From NCBI GenBank assembly GCA_038137215.1, contig JAYQBG010000026.1, positions 1-36,362 on the forward strand: a stretch of DNA of 36,362 nucleotides, in the 5' to 3' direction. A model generated the notes under the pieces. It saw only the letters and a program-made list of their open reading frames with translations, was not told the origin of the DNA and did not search any database. Position numbers and translations under genes: made by a program. Below are positions 23,338-31,863 of the stretch, one piece after another; position 1 is the stretch's first letter; each line of letters starts with the position of its first letter. Source of the stretch: JABJAG01 sp038137215. GTDB taxonomy: Bacteria > Pseudomonadota > Alphaproteobacteria > UBA6615.

Positions 23338-25146
23338 ATGAGCAGCTCGGCAGACCCTGTCGCAGCGGATATCCCGACCGGGGACATCCTCGTGGACAGG
23401 TCGTTGACCGGTCGTCGCTGGGTTTTGCGGCAGGCCGACAACCGGGCCGGGCTCGCGCTTTCCCAACGGCTGGGACTGCCCGAGATCGTCGGGCGTGTGA
23501 TGGCCGCGCGCGGCATCGATCTGGAAAGCGCCGAACAGTTTCTGGAGCCGACCCTGCGCGAGGCACTGCCGGATCCGGCGAGCCTGGCGGGTATGGACGC
23601 CGCCGCGGCCCGACTGGCGGATGCCATTCGGAACGGCGAGCCGCTTGCGATATTTGGTGATTATGACGTTGACGGCGCGACATCCTCGGCGCTGCTCGCG
23701 CGGTTTTTGTCGGCGGTTGGTGTGCCGGCACGGGTCTATATTCCCGACCGGATCACCGAAGGTTACGGCCCGACCACACCGGCAATGATGCGGCTGCGCG
23801 CCGAAGGGATCAAACTGGTGATCACCGTGGATTGTGGCACCACCGCCTTCGAGCCGCTCGATGCGGCGGGGGAGGCCGGGCTCGATGTCGTGGTGGTGGA
23901 TCACCATGTTGCCGAACCTGCCTTGCCGCGCGCCGTGTCCGTGGTCAATCCGAACCGGCTCGACGACACCAGTGGGCAGGGCGCTCTGGCTGCCGTCGGT
24001 GTGTCGTTTCTTTTTGCGATCGCGACCAACCGCGTCCTGCGTGAAAGCGGCTGGTACGCCGATCAGGGCCGCGACGAACCGGATCTTATGGCGCTGCTTG
24101 ATCTGGTGGCGCTGGGCACCGTGTGCGACGTGGTTCCGTTGGTTGGCCTGAACCGGGCGTTTGTCAGTCAAGGGCTCAAGGTCATGGGGCGACGTCACAA
24201 TCCCGGCCTGGTGGCTCTCGCCGATGTGGCGCGGGTGGACTCCAAGTTGTCCGAATATCACGCCGGCTTTCTGCTCGGTCCCCGGGTGAATGCTGGTGGG
24301 CGCGTCGGGGAAGCACTGCTGGGCGCGCAGCTTCTGATGACCCAGAACAGTGCCGAGGCTGTCGAGATCGCGCAGCGGCTGGACGCCTGGAACGCCGAAC
24401 GGCGCGAGATCGAGACACAGGTTCTCGAAGACGCCATGGCGCAGGAGGAGGCGTCCGACCTGTCCGCGGCCCTGATCGTGGCAGCAGGGGATGGGTGGCA
24501 TCCCGGCGTCATCGGTATTGTTGCCGGGCGTCTGAAGGAACGTTTCAACCGGCCGGCCTTTGTGATCGGTTTTGATGGCGATACGGGCAAGGGGTCCGGT
24601 CGTTCGGTCGAGGGCGTGGATCTGGGGAGTATCGTGATTGCGGCGCGTCAGGCGGGACTGCTCTTGAATGGCGGTGGCCACAAGATGGCGGCCGGGCTGA
24701 CGGTCGAACGCGGCAAGCTTGAAGAGTTACGCGCATTCATGGACGACCGCGTGGCTCAGGACGTGGCACGCAACGCCGTTGTCCCCACCCTTCAGATCGA
24801 TGGCGCCATGGCGCTCTCGGGCGTGCAGCCGGACTTTGTCGCTGCCCTGGAAAGGCTTGCGCCGTTCGGGGCAGGCAATGCCGAGCCGCGATTCGCGCTG
24901 ACATCGGTACGGGTCGCCAAAGCCGACGTGGTCGGCACCGGACATGTGCGGTGCTTCCTGTCGGATTCAACCGGCGGCCGGCTGAAGGCCATCGCGTTCC
25001 GGGCGGCGGGTGAACCGCTCGGCGATGCCCTGCTCGACAAGAGCGGGCTGGGGCTACAGCTTGCGGGCAAGCTCCGCCCTGATACCTGGCAGGGCCGGAA
25101 TGATGTTCAGCTGATCATCGACGACGCTGCACGGGGGGGTGACTAG
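23338..25146 (+). CDS. recJ: single-stranded-DNA-specific exonuclease RecJ
   Basis: A 602-residue 5'-3' single-strand exonuclease acting in recombination and mismatch repair. The DHH phosphoesterase motifs are visible: FGDYDVDGATSSALL (residues 107-121), TVDCGTT (163-169), VVVVDHH (184-190), and a later DVVPLVGLNR region. The DHHA1 motif GGGHKMAAG begins at 445, followed by an OB-like domain (about 488-600). The ATG begins seven bases after the glpX stop. The stop shares the palindrome CTAG with the stop of the convergent TenA-like gene. Confidence 0.96.
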   Translation: MSSSADPVAADIPTGDILVDRSLTGRRWVLRQADNRAGLALSQRLGLPEIVGRVMAARGIDLESAEQFLEPTLREALPDPASLAGMDAAAARLADAIRNGEPLAIFGDYDVDGATSSALLARFLSAVGVPARVYIPDRITEGYGPTTPAMMRLRAEGIKLVITVDCGTTAFEPLDAAGEAGLDVVVVDHHVAEPALPRAVSVVNPNRLDDTSGQGALAAVGVSFLFAIATNRVLRESGWYADQGRDEPDLMALLDLVALGTVCDVVPLVGLNRAFVSQGLKVMGRRHNPGLVALADVARVDSKLSEYHAGFLLGPRVNAGGRVGEALLGAQLLMTQNSAEAVEIAQRLDAWNAERREIETQVLEDAMAQEEASDLSAALIVAAGDGWHPGVIGIVAGRLKERFNRPAFVIGFDGDTGKGSGRSVEGVDLGSIVIAARQAGLLLNGGGHKMAAGLTVERGKLEELRAFMDDRVAQDVARNAVVPTLQIDGAMALSGVQPDFVAALERLAPFGAGNAEPRFALTSVRVAKADVVGTGHVRCFLSDSTGGRLKAIAFRAAGEPLGDALLDKSGLGLQLAGKLRPDTWQGRNDVQLIIDDAARGGD

Positions 25147-25853
25147 ATCTCGTCATAGGCTGCGTCAAAGAACGCGGCTTCCAGTTTCAGGGCCTCCACG
25201 AACGCGGCTTCCGCACGAGCTCGGGCATCGTCATTTGCCAGCACGGCCTCGCGATCGAATTCCGATCGCATCCAGTTGACGAAATCCGCAAATCCCGGAT
25301 CGGCATGAAGTGTGATCCATTCTGACAGGTAGAACCGCGACGGCGTGGCATGACCGCTCCGGGCCGCGGCGCTCGCCCATTCCAGATAGACCCACTCGAC
25401 GGTGACCAGCACTGCCAACACCTGGAGATAGCTTCCCGCTGCGCGTTGGCGTGCCATCAGGTCATTGAAGCCATCGACCACAGGATGTGAGACCGGATTG
25501 TCGAAACTCGGTGCGGGCAGGCCAAACGCATTGAAACAGCGGAGGAAGTAGTCATTCTCCTCGTTTGTCAGCACCGCCAGAAAACTTGAGAATCGGGTTT
25601 TCTCGGGCATGCCCGGAGCAACCGCGACGGCATGTCCGAATGTGGAGACGAGGGCGTCAATAAAGGCGTAGTCCAGGGTCAGATAGCGCGCATATACCGT
25701 GTCTTCGATCTCATCGGCCACCAGTTCGCGGATAAACCGGTTGTCTGTGGCCGCCTCCCATTCGGCGCGATGGGTGTTGCGCAGGTATTCGGTAAAGCTC
25801 TCGGCGGATGTCATCTTTGAAAAATCCGGGATGGGGTTCGTCCCGTGACCCAT
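25143..25853 (-). CDS. TenA/thiaminase II family protein
   Basis: A 236-residue, all-helical protein that aligns with the TenA family in its ordering of blocks: FTEYLRNTHRAEWEAATDNRFIRELVADEIEDTVYARYLTLDYAFIDAL, PSFDNPVSHPVVDGFNDLM, VTVEWVYLEWASAAA, YLSEWITLHADPGFADFVNWMRSEFD. TenA enzymes salvage aminopyrimidines or degrade thiamine, but the usual active-site Cys of the TenA_C subgroup is not obvious here, so it may belong to the TenA_E group or have another role. No thiamine genes or TPP riboswitch are nearby. ATG choices exist at 25892, 25853 and 25814; 25853 gives a typical length and has a weak AAGG site. Confidence 0.75.
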   Translation of the reverse strand: MGHGTNPIPDFSKMTSAESFTEYLRNTHRAEWEAATDNRFIRELVADEIEDTVYARYLTLDYAFIDALVSTFGHAVAVAPGMPEKTRFSSFLAVLTNEENDYFLRCFNAFGLPAPSFDNPVSHPVVDGFNDLMARQRAAGSYLQVLAVLVTVEWVYLEWASAAARSGHATPSRFYLSEWITLHADPGFADFVNWMRSEFDREAVLANDDARARAEAAFVEALKLEAAFFDAAYDEI

Positions 25854-25966
25854 ATCACCCGGCCTTGTGGGATGCACCCGACGAAATGACACATCGGGGC
25901 ATGCGCAGGGCTCTTGATTTCGTGTCGTGCGGCGGCTATGTCGTGTGCGCCTTAGATGGCTCCGGC

Positions 25967-26042
25967 GTCCCCATCGTCTAGAGGCCTAGGACACCACCCT
26001 TTCAAGGTGGCGACACGGGTTCGAATCCCGTTGGGGACGCCA
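25967..26042 (+). tRNA. tRNA-Glu(TTC)
   Basis: A complete 76-base cloverleaf. Acceptor GTCCCCA/TGGGGAC has discriminator G and encoded CCA. The D arm holds the GTCTAGAGGCCTAGGAC pattern typical of tRNA-Glu. Anticodon stem CCACC/GGTGG encloses loop CTTTCAA with anticodon TTC, and T stem CGGG/CCCG has loop TTCGAAT. It is read alone on the plus strand. The following 164 bases up to the cupin gene hold nothing I can assign. Confidence 0.97.
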
Positions 26043-26206
26043 ACTTTCCTGAAAATTGTATTCACCGTTCAGACGGCACCGTCACTGGCAGTCGTCGGGT
26101 CGCGTCGGGCTGTTGGTCCACACTGTCATTCGGCTTGAGCAAATCAACCTTTCTGGACCAAGCTTGGGACAAAGGATGTGTACCTGAAAAAAAGAGGAGA
26201 GAATTC

Positions 26207-26611
26207 ATGCCTATCTATAAAGGCGAAGAAATGGAGCCAACACCGGATGTCGTTCGTCCACACATCATGATGAACCAGTTCGGCGGCGAACTGATCAAGG
26301 CCGGGGTGGTGACATATGCGGCAGGTGATGCGCCGCCGCCCCACGTGCATCCAAACGATGAACAGTGGATTTATCTGCTGGAGGGGCGACTCGCGGCGAT
26401 TCTCGATGATGAACTGGACATCATCGGGCCGGGCGATCTGGTCTATATCCCGCGGGGCGTTCCGCACGGGATACGTCTGCTCGGTCCCAAGTGTCGCTTC
26501 TTTACCTGCAAGAGCCCGGCCGGCTCGGGCGGGTTGAGCGAAGACTACACGGCGATCCCGAATCTGGACGAGATGGTCCGTCGTTTGGACGAGGCCGCGG
26601 ACGGCGCCTGA
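26207..26611 (+). CDS. cupin domain protein
   Basis: A 134-residue small beta-barrel protein. Cupin motif 1 is PPPHVHPNDEQWIYLLEGRL (His, His and Glu as metal ligands), and motif 2 is GDLVYIPRGVPHGIRLLG (with the conserved PxG...H). The metal and substrate are not evident. The ATG at 26207 follows an excellent AGGAGA site, so longer frames reaching 26135 are not needed. It follows the tRNA-Glu gene and ends 17 bases before the stop of the convergent acyltransferase pseudogene. Confidence 0.85.
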   Translation: MPIYKGEEMEPTPDVVRPHIMMNQFGGELIKAGVVTYAAGDAPPPHVHPNDEQWIYLLEGRLAAILDDELDIIGPGDLVYIPRGVPHGIRLLGPKCRFFTCKSPAGSGGLSEDYTAIPNLDEMVRRLDEAADGA

Positions 26612-26628
26612 ACGACGCCGCATCACGT

Positions 26629-28620
26629 TCAAAAGCGGTCAATCCACTCCCGCGCAAGTAGGTTCGAACCAAAGTTCGTCAGATGTACGGAGTCCCGGTA
26701 CAGCAGCTTTCCATCCCGGGATAGAGGGCAGTACCGTGCTCGCACAGAACAGGTACGGGATCGAGAATTTCAACGTTTTCGATCCCGTCCAACGCCGTCT
26801 CGATGAGGTCTGTGTATTGGCCCAGGTAGCCATTCACGACAGTCAAATTCGGGCTGCACCCCATGAAGTTGACCGTCCAAAGCGGTCTTGAAAAACAAGC
26901 CCGCAGGGACACCGAGAGTTCCGGCGCCTGCTTGATCAAGACAACTCTTTTTCCAGCGCTCTGGAAGAACAGAACAACTTCCCTCAACTTCTGAACAAAG
27001 AACTCCTCCATCGGGAGCGCGGTCTCGTTCCCGAATGGCGCGACATTCCAGATTCTTGGCGGTTACGCATCCATTGAAAAATCCGAGAATCTGTAACCCT
27101 TTGCATAGAGATGCCAATTCGCCGCGAGGACCACGGTATCAATATTCGGGTCGTTCCGAACCTCGCTCAGATAGTCGTTTCTGGCATGGCACCAGTCGTT
27201 TCCGCTCCCGATATGGATGCTTTTCACATTAAGGAATGGCGGGCACCCGGCGTCCGAGATCAAGGCCAGATTTTTACCGGTCTCGTTCATCACTTCCGCC
27301 AGCCCGGGATAGAAGTGATGGGCATGGCTGTCGCCAAACAGGACGATATCCGGCTGCGTCGTCTGCGAGAGATAGCTCTCCGGACTGGCTGGAAAGCGTG
27401 CTTTGCAATCCGCCGCGGTGCCATCATCGATAACGAACGCCAATTGCGCGATCTGATCTGCGACACGCGCATGTGCGGCCCGCTCCGGCAGGCCGTCTTG
27501 AAGCCAGACCACCCGACCGATCACGCCGAGGGAACAAAGAAGTCCGGAGAAAACGAGACCCATCGATTTCGGTCCCGTGTCCGGATTGGTCTCTCGATGA
27601 GCTGATAGGTCAACCAGCCCAGTACAAGGTACAGCAGCACGAGCTGGACGCGGACCTCGAGCGAGGGATGCTGGCCAAGCGCGGCAAAGGACAGAACGAT
27701 CCAGTGCCACAAATACAGCGGGTGACTGAACTTTCCAATTTCCACCAATATCGGTCGGGACAACAGGAACCTGTTTGCCGAGCAAACAGTTGGTGCCGCG
27801 ATGATAAGGCATGCCCCCAGCACGGGATCGATCGTATACATTCCGGCCAGGGTTCGGCCGGAATCGATCATGAATGCGCCCGCAACGATAATCGCAAGTC
27901 CCGCAAAGCCGAGATGGGGGCGCACAATCGGCCCACGGCGGTGGTTCCAAGCAGACTCATTGCGATGCTCTTGTCATCCGTTTGCCTGAAACAGGCAAAT
28001 GCCAGCAGCCCAACGATCAGAAGTTCCCAGGCGCGCGTGGGAAGCAGGTAGAACGCGAGTGACGCATTGTGCTGCGCGATCCAGTAGTTGAGGACCATCG
28101 AAGACAGCATCAGGGCGAACACCCATGCGATGGGGCGTCCCGGTGCTTTCCAGATCAGACAGATGAGCAGGGGCCAGATGAGGTAAAATTGCTCCTCAAT
28201 CGCGAGTGACCAGAGGTGCAGCAGAGGCCTGAAATTCTCACCGATTTCGAAATATTCGCTTTCCGAAATCAGAAAGAAATTCAGGACATAGAACGCGGCG
28301 CCGAACAAATGACTGGAAAATTGCGCCAACTCATCGGCGTGCAGGGTGAACCACGCAAAAGCCAGCGCACACAAGAGAACGACAAATAGCGCGGGGAAGA
28401 GCCGCCTTGCTCTGCGAAGCAAAAATGCCGGGAAACTGAACGCCCCGTCCTGCACCTGTTCGAGAACGATGCGCGTAATCAGAAAACCCGAGATTACGAA
28501 AAATACATCGACGCCGATAAAGCCGCCGGGAACCCTGATTGGTGAATAGTGGAACCCGACCACCAACAGAACGGAAACGGCCCTCAATCCATCGATTTCG
28601 GGGCGATAGCGAAGCGTCAT
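26629..28620 (-). pseudogene. OafA/YrhL-type acyltransferase with SGNH domain, disrupted
   Basis: Joined across frames, the sequence encodes about 660 residues, the usual length for acyltransferase-3/SGNH fusions that acetylate surface polysaccharides. The N-terminal membrane part begins YRPEIDGLRAVSVLLVVGFHY (with the family His) and includes RRARRLFPALF and the HLWSLAIEEQFYLIWPL block. The SGNH part has GDSHAHH (catalytic Ser) and the late DSVHLTNFGSN (Asp-His). Four lesions break it: a -1 shift in the G5 run 27916-27920, a -1 shift near 27574-27576, an in-frame TAA at 27063-27065, and a -1 shift near 26731-26741. The pieces otherwise join in order. It is either decayed, or it carries sequence errors at short G/C runs. 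Confidence 0.85.
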
Positions 28621-28920
28621 AGAGAAAATACCTTAACCACCGTGGTCTGTGCGCTACAGCAGCAAACCTTTCGGATTCTCCGATCTTTGAGCCCTTGGTG
28701 GGTATCACAGCGATCCGAAAGAACACTCTGCCCTGCCCGCGTTCGCCATATCCACAGATCGCCTTGCGCGTGTTCGAATGTCGTCGAAGATGCCAATTTT
28801 CTCGACATTCCACCGCCGTACTTCGCTAGCATGGTGACGTTGGCCCTTCGGCCGCTCAAACGCGTGCATGCGACACGCGTAAGCCAACGAATTCGAACTG
28901 TTTTCAGGGGAACTTCCGCC
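28621..28920. other. divergent intergenic region, no gene seen
   Basis: These 300 bases separate the acyltransferase pseudogene (minus) from the alpha/beta hydrolase (plus). An open frame continues in from the hydrolase but has no family similarity I can see. A small hairpin CGCGTG/CACGCG (28861-28866 and 28874-28879) and an AGGGGAA ribosome-binding site (about 28908-28914) for the hydrolase are visible. No confident promoter was identified. Confidence 0.5.
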
Positions 28921-30132
28921 ATGCGTACACCACGTCTCGACCGCGACCGTCAGCAATGGATTTTCGACTATCTCGTGCAGGAGACCGGGAAGGTCTTTCA
29001 CTGGGACGAGGAAGGGCGACCGCTGCCCAAGAGCGTCAAGAGCCACGCCCAGATCTCCAAGCATCTGGGTCGCATCGGCCAGCGCCTCGAACGGGTCGCG
29101 GCAGAAGAAGAGGCCGCCGGACATTCACAGACGGCCTTCGAACTCTTTTATCGGGCCTCGTCCATCTTCGCGCTGGCGCAGCATCCGGTGCTCGAGACCA
29201 ACGACGAGAAGCGTTACCTACACGGCCGCTGCATCGCCAACTACGAAAAGGTGATCGAGCACGCGCCGTATCCGATTGAGCGCCTTGAGGTGCCCTTCGA
29301 GGGCGTCAAACTGCAGTGCAACTTCCACATGCTGCCCGGCAAGCCGAATGCCCCGCTGGTGATCTTCATCCCCGGTTGCGACATGACCAAGGAGAACTAT
29401 CCCGATCCCCGCATCATGCAGGCGCATTTGCGTGGCATGCACATGCTGGTCATCGACGGGCCGGGGCAGGGCATGTCGAACCTGCGAGGGATCAAGCTTA
29501 CCCCCGATAACTATGAGCGCGCAGTACTGGCGATCGCCGAACATATGGCCGAGCGGGCGGAAGTCGATGAAGACAAGATCGTCGTCTATGCCCTGTCGAT
29601 GGGGGCCCATTGGGGCCTTGAAGTGGCCGCCTCGGGCCATCCGCTGATCAAGGCCGTGGCAGCCCCCTGGACCTCCGCGCTGGACAAATATTTCATCCTC
29701 GACACCTTCTCGCCGCGCTACAAACAGCTCTTCGGCTATCTGATGGGGGCGTCCAGCGAGGAAGAACTCGATGGCTGGGTTAGCCAGATGACCGTCGAGG
29801 GGCGCGAGGCGGATATCAAATGCCCGGTCCTGATGACTGTCGGTGAGTATGATTCGCGAAGCCCCGTCGAACTGGTTTACGACTTCTACGACAAGATCAC
29901 CGCGCCCAAGGAACTCTGGGTCTATGAGGATACCTACCATCAGGCGCGCATGTTCGGTGAGACACAGGCACGCCACGATCACCACATGATGTGTCATGAC
30001 TGGCTGGTGGATGCTCTGGCAGGCAAGTTCGGTGCTGGTCACGACAAGAAGATGTATTTGCGGACGGGCGGCGGTGGTCCCAACGGCAGTCAGGGTGAGG
30101 GCCAGGATGCCCTCCACTGGTGGGAGAACTAG
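28921..30132 (+). CDS. alpha/beta hydrolase (FrsA/2,6-dihydroxypseudooxynicotine hydrolase-like)
   Basis: A 403-residue protein. A helical N-terminal cap of about 120 residues (EEEAAGHSQTAFELFYRASSIFALAQHPVL) precedes the hydrolase core, as in FrsA-like and C-C hydrolases acting on nicotine intermediates. Core landmarks are VIFIPGCDMTKENYPDP (oxyanion region), VIDGPGQGMS, and a nucleophile elbow VYALSMGAHWG. In this elbow the usual first Gly is Ala, which is common in this group. The Asp in TVGEYDSRSPVE and the late His in YEDTYHQARMFGETQARHDHHMM complete the likely triad. The substrate is unknown. The upstream in-frame extension to 28549 is not used. The stop is followed within one or two codons by sequence of a truncated xdhB. 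Confidence 0.85.
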   Translation: MRTPRLDRDRQQWIFDYLVQETGKVFHWDEEGRPLPKSVKSHAQISKHLGRIGQRLERVAAEEEAAGHSQTAFELFYRASSIFALAQHPVLETNDEKRYLHGRCIANYEKVIEHAPYPIERLEVPFEGVKLQCNFHMLPGKPNAPLVIFIPGCDMTKENYPDPRIMQAHLRGMHMLVIDGPGQGMSNLRGIKLTPDNYERAVLAIAEHMAERAEVDEDKIVVYALSMGAHWGLEVAASGHPLIKAVAAPWTSALDKYFILDTFSPRYKQLFGYLMGASSEEELDGWVSQMTVEGREADIKCPVLMTVGEYDSRSPVELVYDFYDKITAPKELWVYEDTYHQARMFGETQARHDHHMMCHDWLVDALAGKFGAGHDKKMYLRTGGGGPNGSQGEGQDALHWWEN

Positions 30133-30905
30133 CCGCGGCGTCCTCCTCGGGCTCGGACCTGAACGGCATGGCGGCCCTCAACGCGGCCGAGATCATCAAG
30201 ACGCGCATGGGCGATGTGGCGGCCGGTCACTTCGGGGTGGACCGGGAGTCCATCGAATTCCGCGGTAACCGGGTTTATGCCGGGAACGAAAGCGTCTCCT
30301 TCGCCGAGTTGGCGCAGATGACCTATGACGAACGGGTCTCGCTCTCGGCGGCCGGGTACTACAGCACGCCGGGTCTGCACTGGGATGCCAAAAAGATGAT
30401 CGGCAACCCGTTTTACTATTACACCTACGGAGCGGCGGTGGCCGAAGTCGTCATCGACACCCTGACCGGAGAAAGCCGGGTGTTGCGGGCCGATATCCTG
30501 CAGGATGTCGGCAATTCCCTGAACCCGGCCATCGATCTGGGGCAGATCGAGGGGGCCTTCGTACAGGGGCAGGGCTGGCTGACCTCCGAAGAGCTGGTCT
30601 GGAACAAGCAGGGCCAGCTGATGACCCACGGCCCCTCGACCTACAAGATTCCGGGCAGCCGGGATGTGCCGCCGGTGTTCAACATGCATATCCTCGAAGA
30701 CGCGCCGAACAGGGTGCCGACCGTGTTCCGGTCCAAGGCCGTGGGCGAGCCGCCTCTGATGCTGGCGATCTCTGTCTGGCTGGCGATCCGGGATGCTGTC
30801 TCGCGTACAGCGGAGCACCGGCATTTTGTCAAACTGGATGCGCCCGCCACGCCGGAAGCCATCCTGAACGCGCTTGATGAACTGCGTGAGCGCGATGCTA
30901 AGTGA
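30133..30905 (+). pseudogene. 5'-truncated xanthine dehydrogenase molybdopterin subunit (xdhB remnant)
   Basis: The frame encodes about 257 residues matching only the C-terminal third of XdhB-type subunits (about 780 residues in full). Recognisable parts are ASSSGSDLNGMAALNAAEIIKTRM, FYYYTYGAAVAEVVIDTLTGESRVLRADILQDVGNSLNPAIDLGQIEGAFVQGQGWLTSEEL, and KAVGEPPLMLAISVWLAIRDAV, with the GEPP Glu that is catalytic in XDH. The N-terminal two thirds and a proper start are missing: similarity begins right at the hydrolase stop, where a GTG at 30120 is the only possible start. It cannot make a working enzyme alone. A deletion or recombination joining the hydrolase to the interior of xdhB is the simplest reading. 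It differs from the complete CoxL-like gene at 1403-3736. Confidence 0.85.
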
Positions 30906-30924
30906 GCGCAGAGGCATCGCGCTG

Positions 30925-31749
30925 ATGCGCGCCCTGATCCTGCCCCTGGCGCTGGTCATCGCTCTTGCCGGCACGCCGGTGCAGGCCGGGGACGGGCTGG
31001 TCAGTCTGCCGAAACGCGACCGGTTTTCGGTTGAGCCGTTTGCCGGTACGGCAGTCACGGCCGGGGGCACCTTCGTCAAGGAGTTCTCCGAAGTCCTGGC
31101 CCAGGCAGGAACGGTCGGTGGCATTACATTCTCGACCGCGCTCAGCTTCGATGTCCCCAACCGTGACTTTTCCGATGAGTACGAGACGCCGGTCGAGGTG
31201 GGCGTACAGTTGAATTATGACCTGAGTGACCTGTCGGAAATTTTCGTTGGCGTGTCTTATAGGCGGGCCTCGGGCAGACCCTTCGATGCGTTGCTTTTCA
31301 CCTTTGCCGGGAATGTCGGAGGTTTTCCCATCGCGACGGGTGAGACGCTTGTCGGCGAGTTTGAGGACTATCAGGAATTCGCGGCCAATTTCGGCTACCG
31401 GCGGTTCTTTGACCTGAATTCCGGCTTCAAACCGTTTCTGGGTGTGACAGGTTCCGTGCGTAAAGTGAGTGCAATCGATCTCGTTTTCCGCCATTCCAGC
31501 AATGATCTGGCGATCAGCGATGTCTGATTCTACAAACCCTCCATAGCGTTCGGAGGCGGTCTTCAGGTCGGATTTCGCTATGACGTGAACGACTGGGCGG
31601 CACTGGGTCTGACGACCGGGATCAACTACCGCACCAATCTGAACCAGGAAGATGCCGACGTCGTCGGCTTCCGGGAGTTCACCGATGCCAACAATCGCGG
31701 CGACATTCTCGACGTGCCGGTCGCGGTCCGGCTGACGGCACGCTTCTAG
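30925..31749 (+). pseudogene. outer-membrane beta-barrel protein with in-frame TGA
   Basis: From the ATG at 30925 (GCAGAGG site upstream) the frame encodes a signal peptide (MRALILPLALVIALAGTPVQA) and alternating hydrophobic/polar strands typical of an outer-membrane beta barrel (VEVGVQLNYDLSDLSEIFVGVSYRRA, FAANFGYRRFFDL). A TGA at 31525-31527, after 200 codons, interrupts it. The same frame then continues for 73 more codons with barrel-like strands (IAFGGGLQVGFRYDVNDWAALGLTTGINYRTN) and ends in the classic terminal aromatic residue (VRLTARF), followed by TAG. A single-base change (for example TGG to TGA) explains it. Readthrough or a base-call error are alternatives. The exact family and ligand are unknown. 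Confidence 0.8.
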
Positions 31750-31863
31750 GTCTTTCTTCGCAGTTGCAGCAAAGTTTCTCGCCACGGCCCGGTGTTTCGT
31801 GCTAACGCGTGCCCATATTGTCCTGCCACCCTCGATGGCGGCGTTTTTTTTGGGTTGAACCAG

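Noticed and set aside
23284..24681. 465-codon open frame on the minus strand
   Set aside because: It is antisense to recJ, with no domain and with His/Arg/Gln-rich shadow composition.
31525..31527. Selenocysteine insertion at the in-frame TGA
   Set aside because: The product is a beta-barrel outer-membrane protein with no redox motif, and I see no SECIS-like element or selenoprotein context.
31825..31851. Short stem GCCA/TGGC followed by a T8 run before typA, terminator-like
   Set aside because: The stem is only four bases and the T run directly precedes the typA start, so it would stop typA itself. It is too weak to call.
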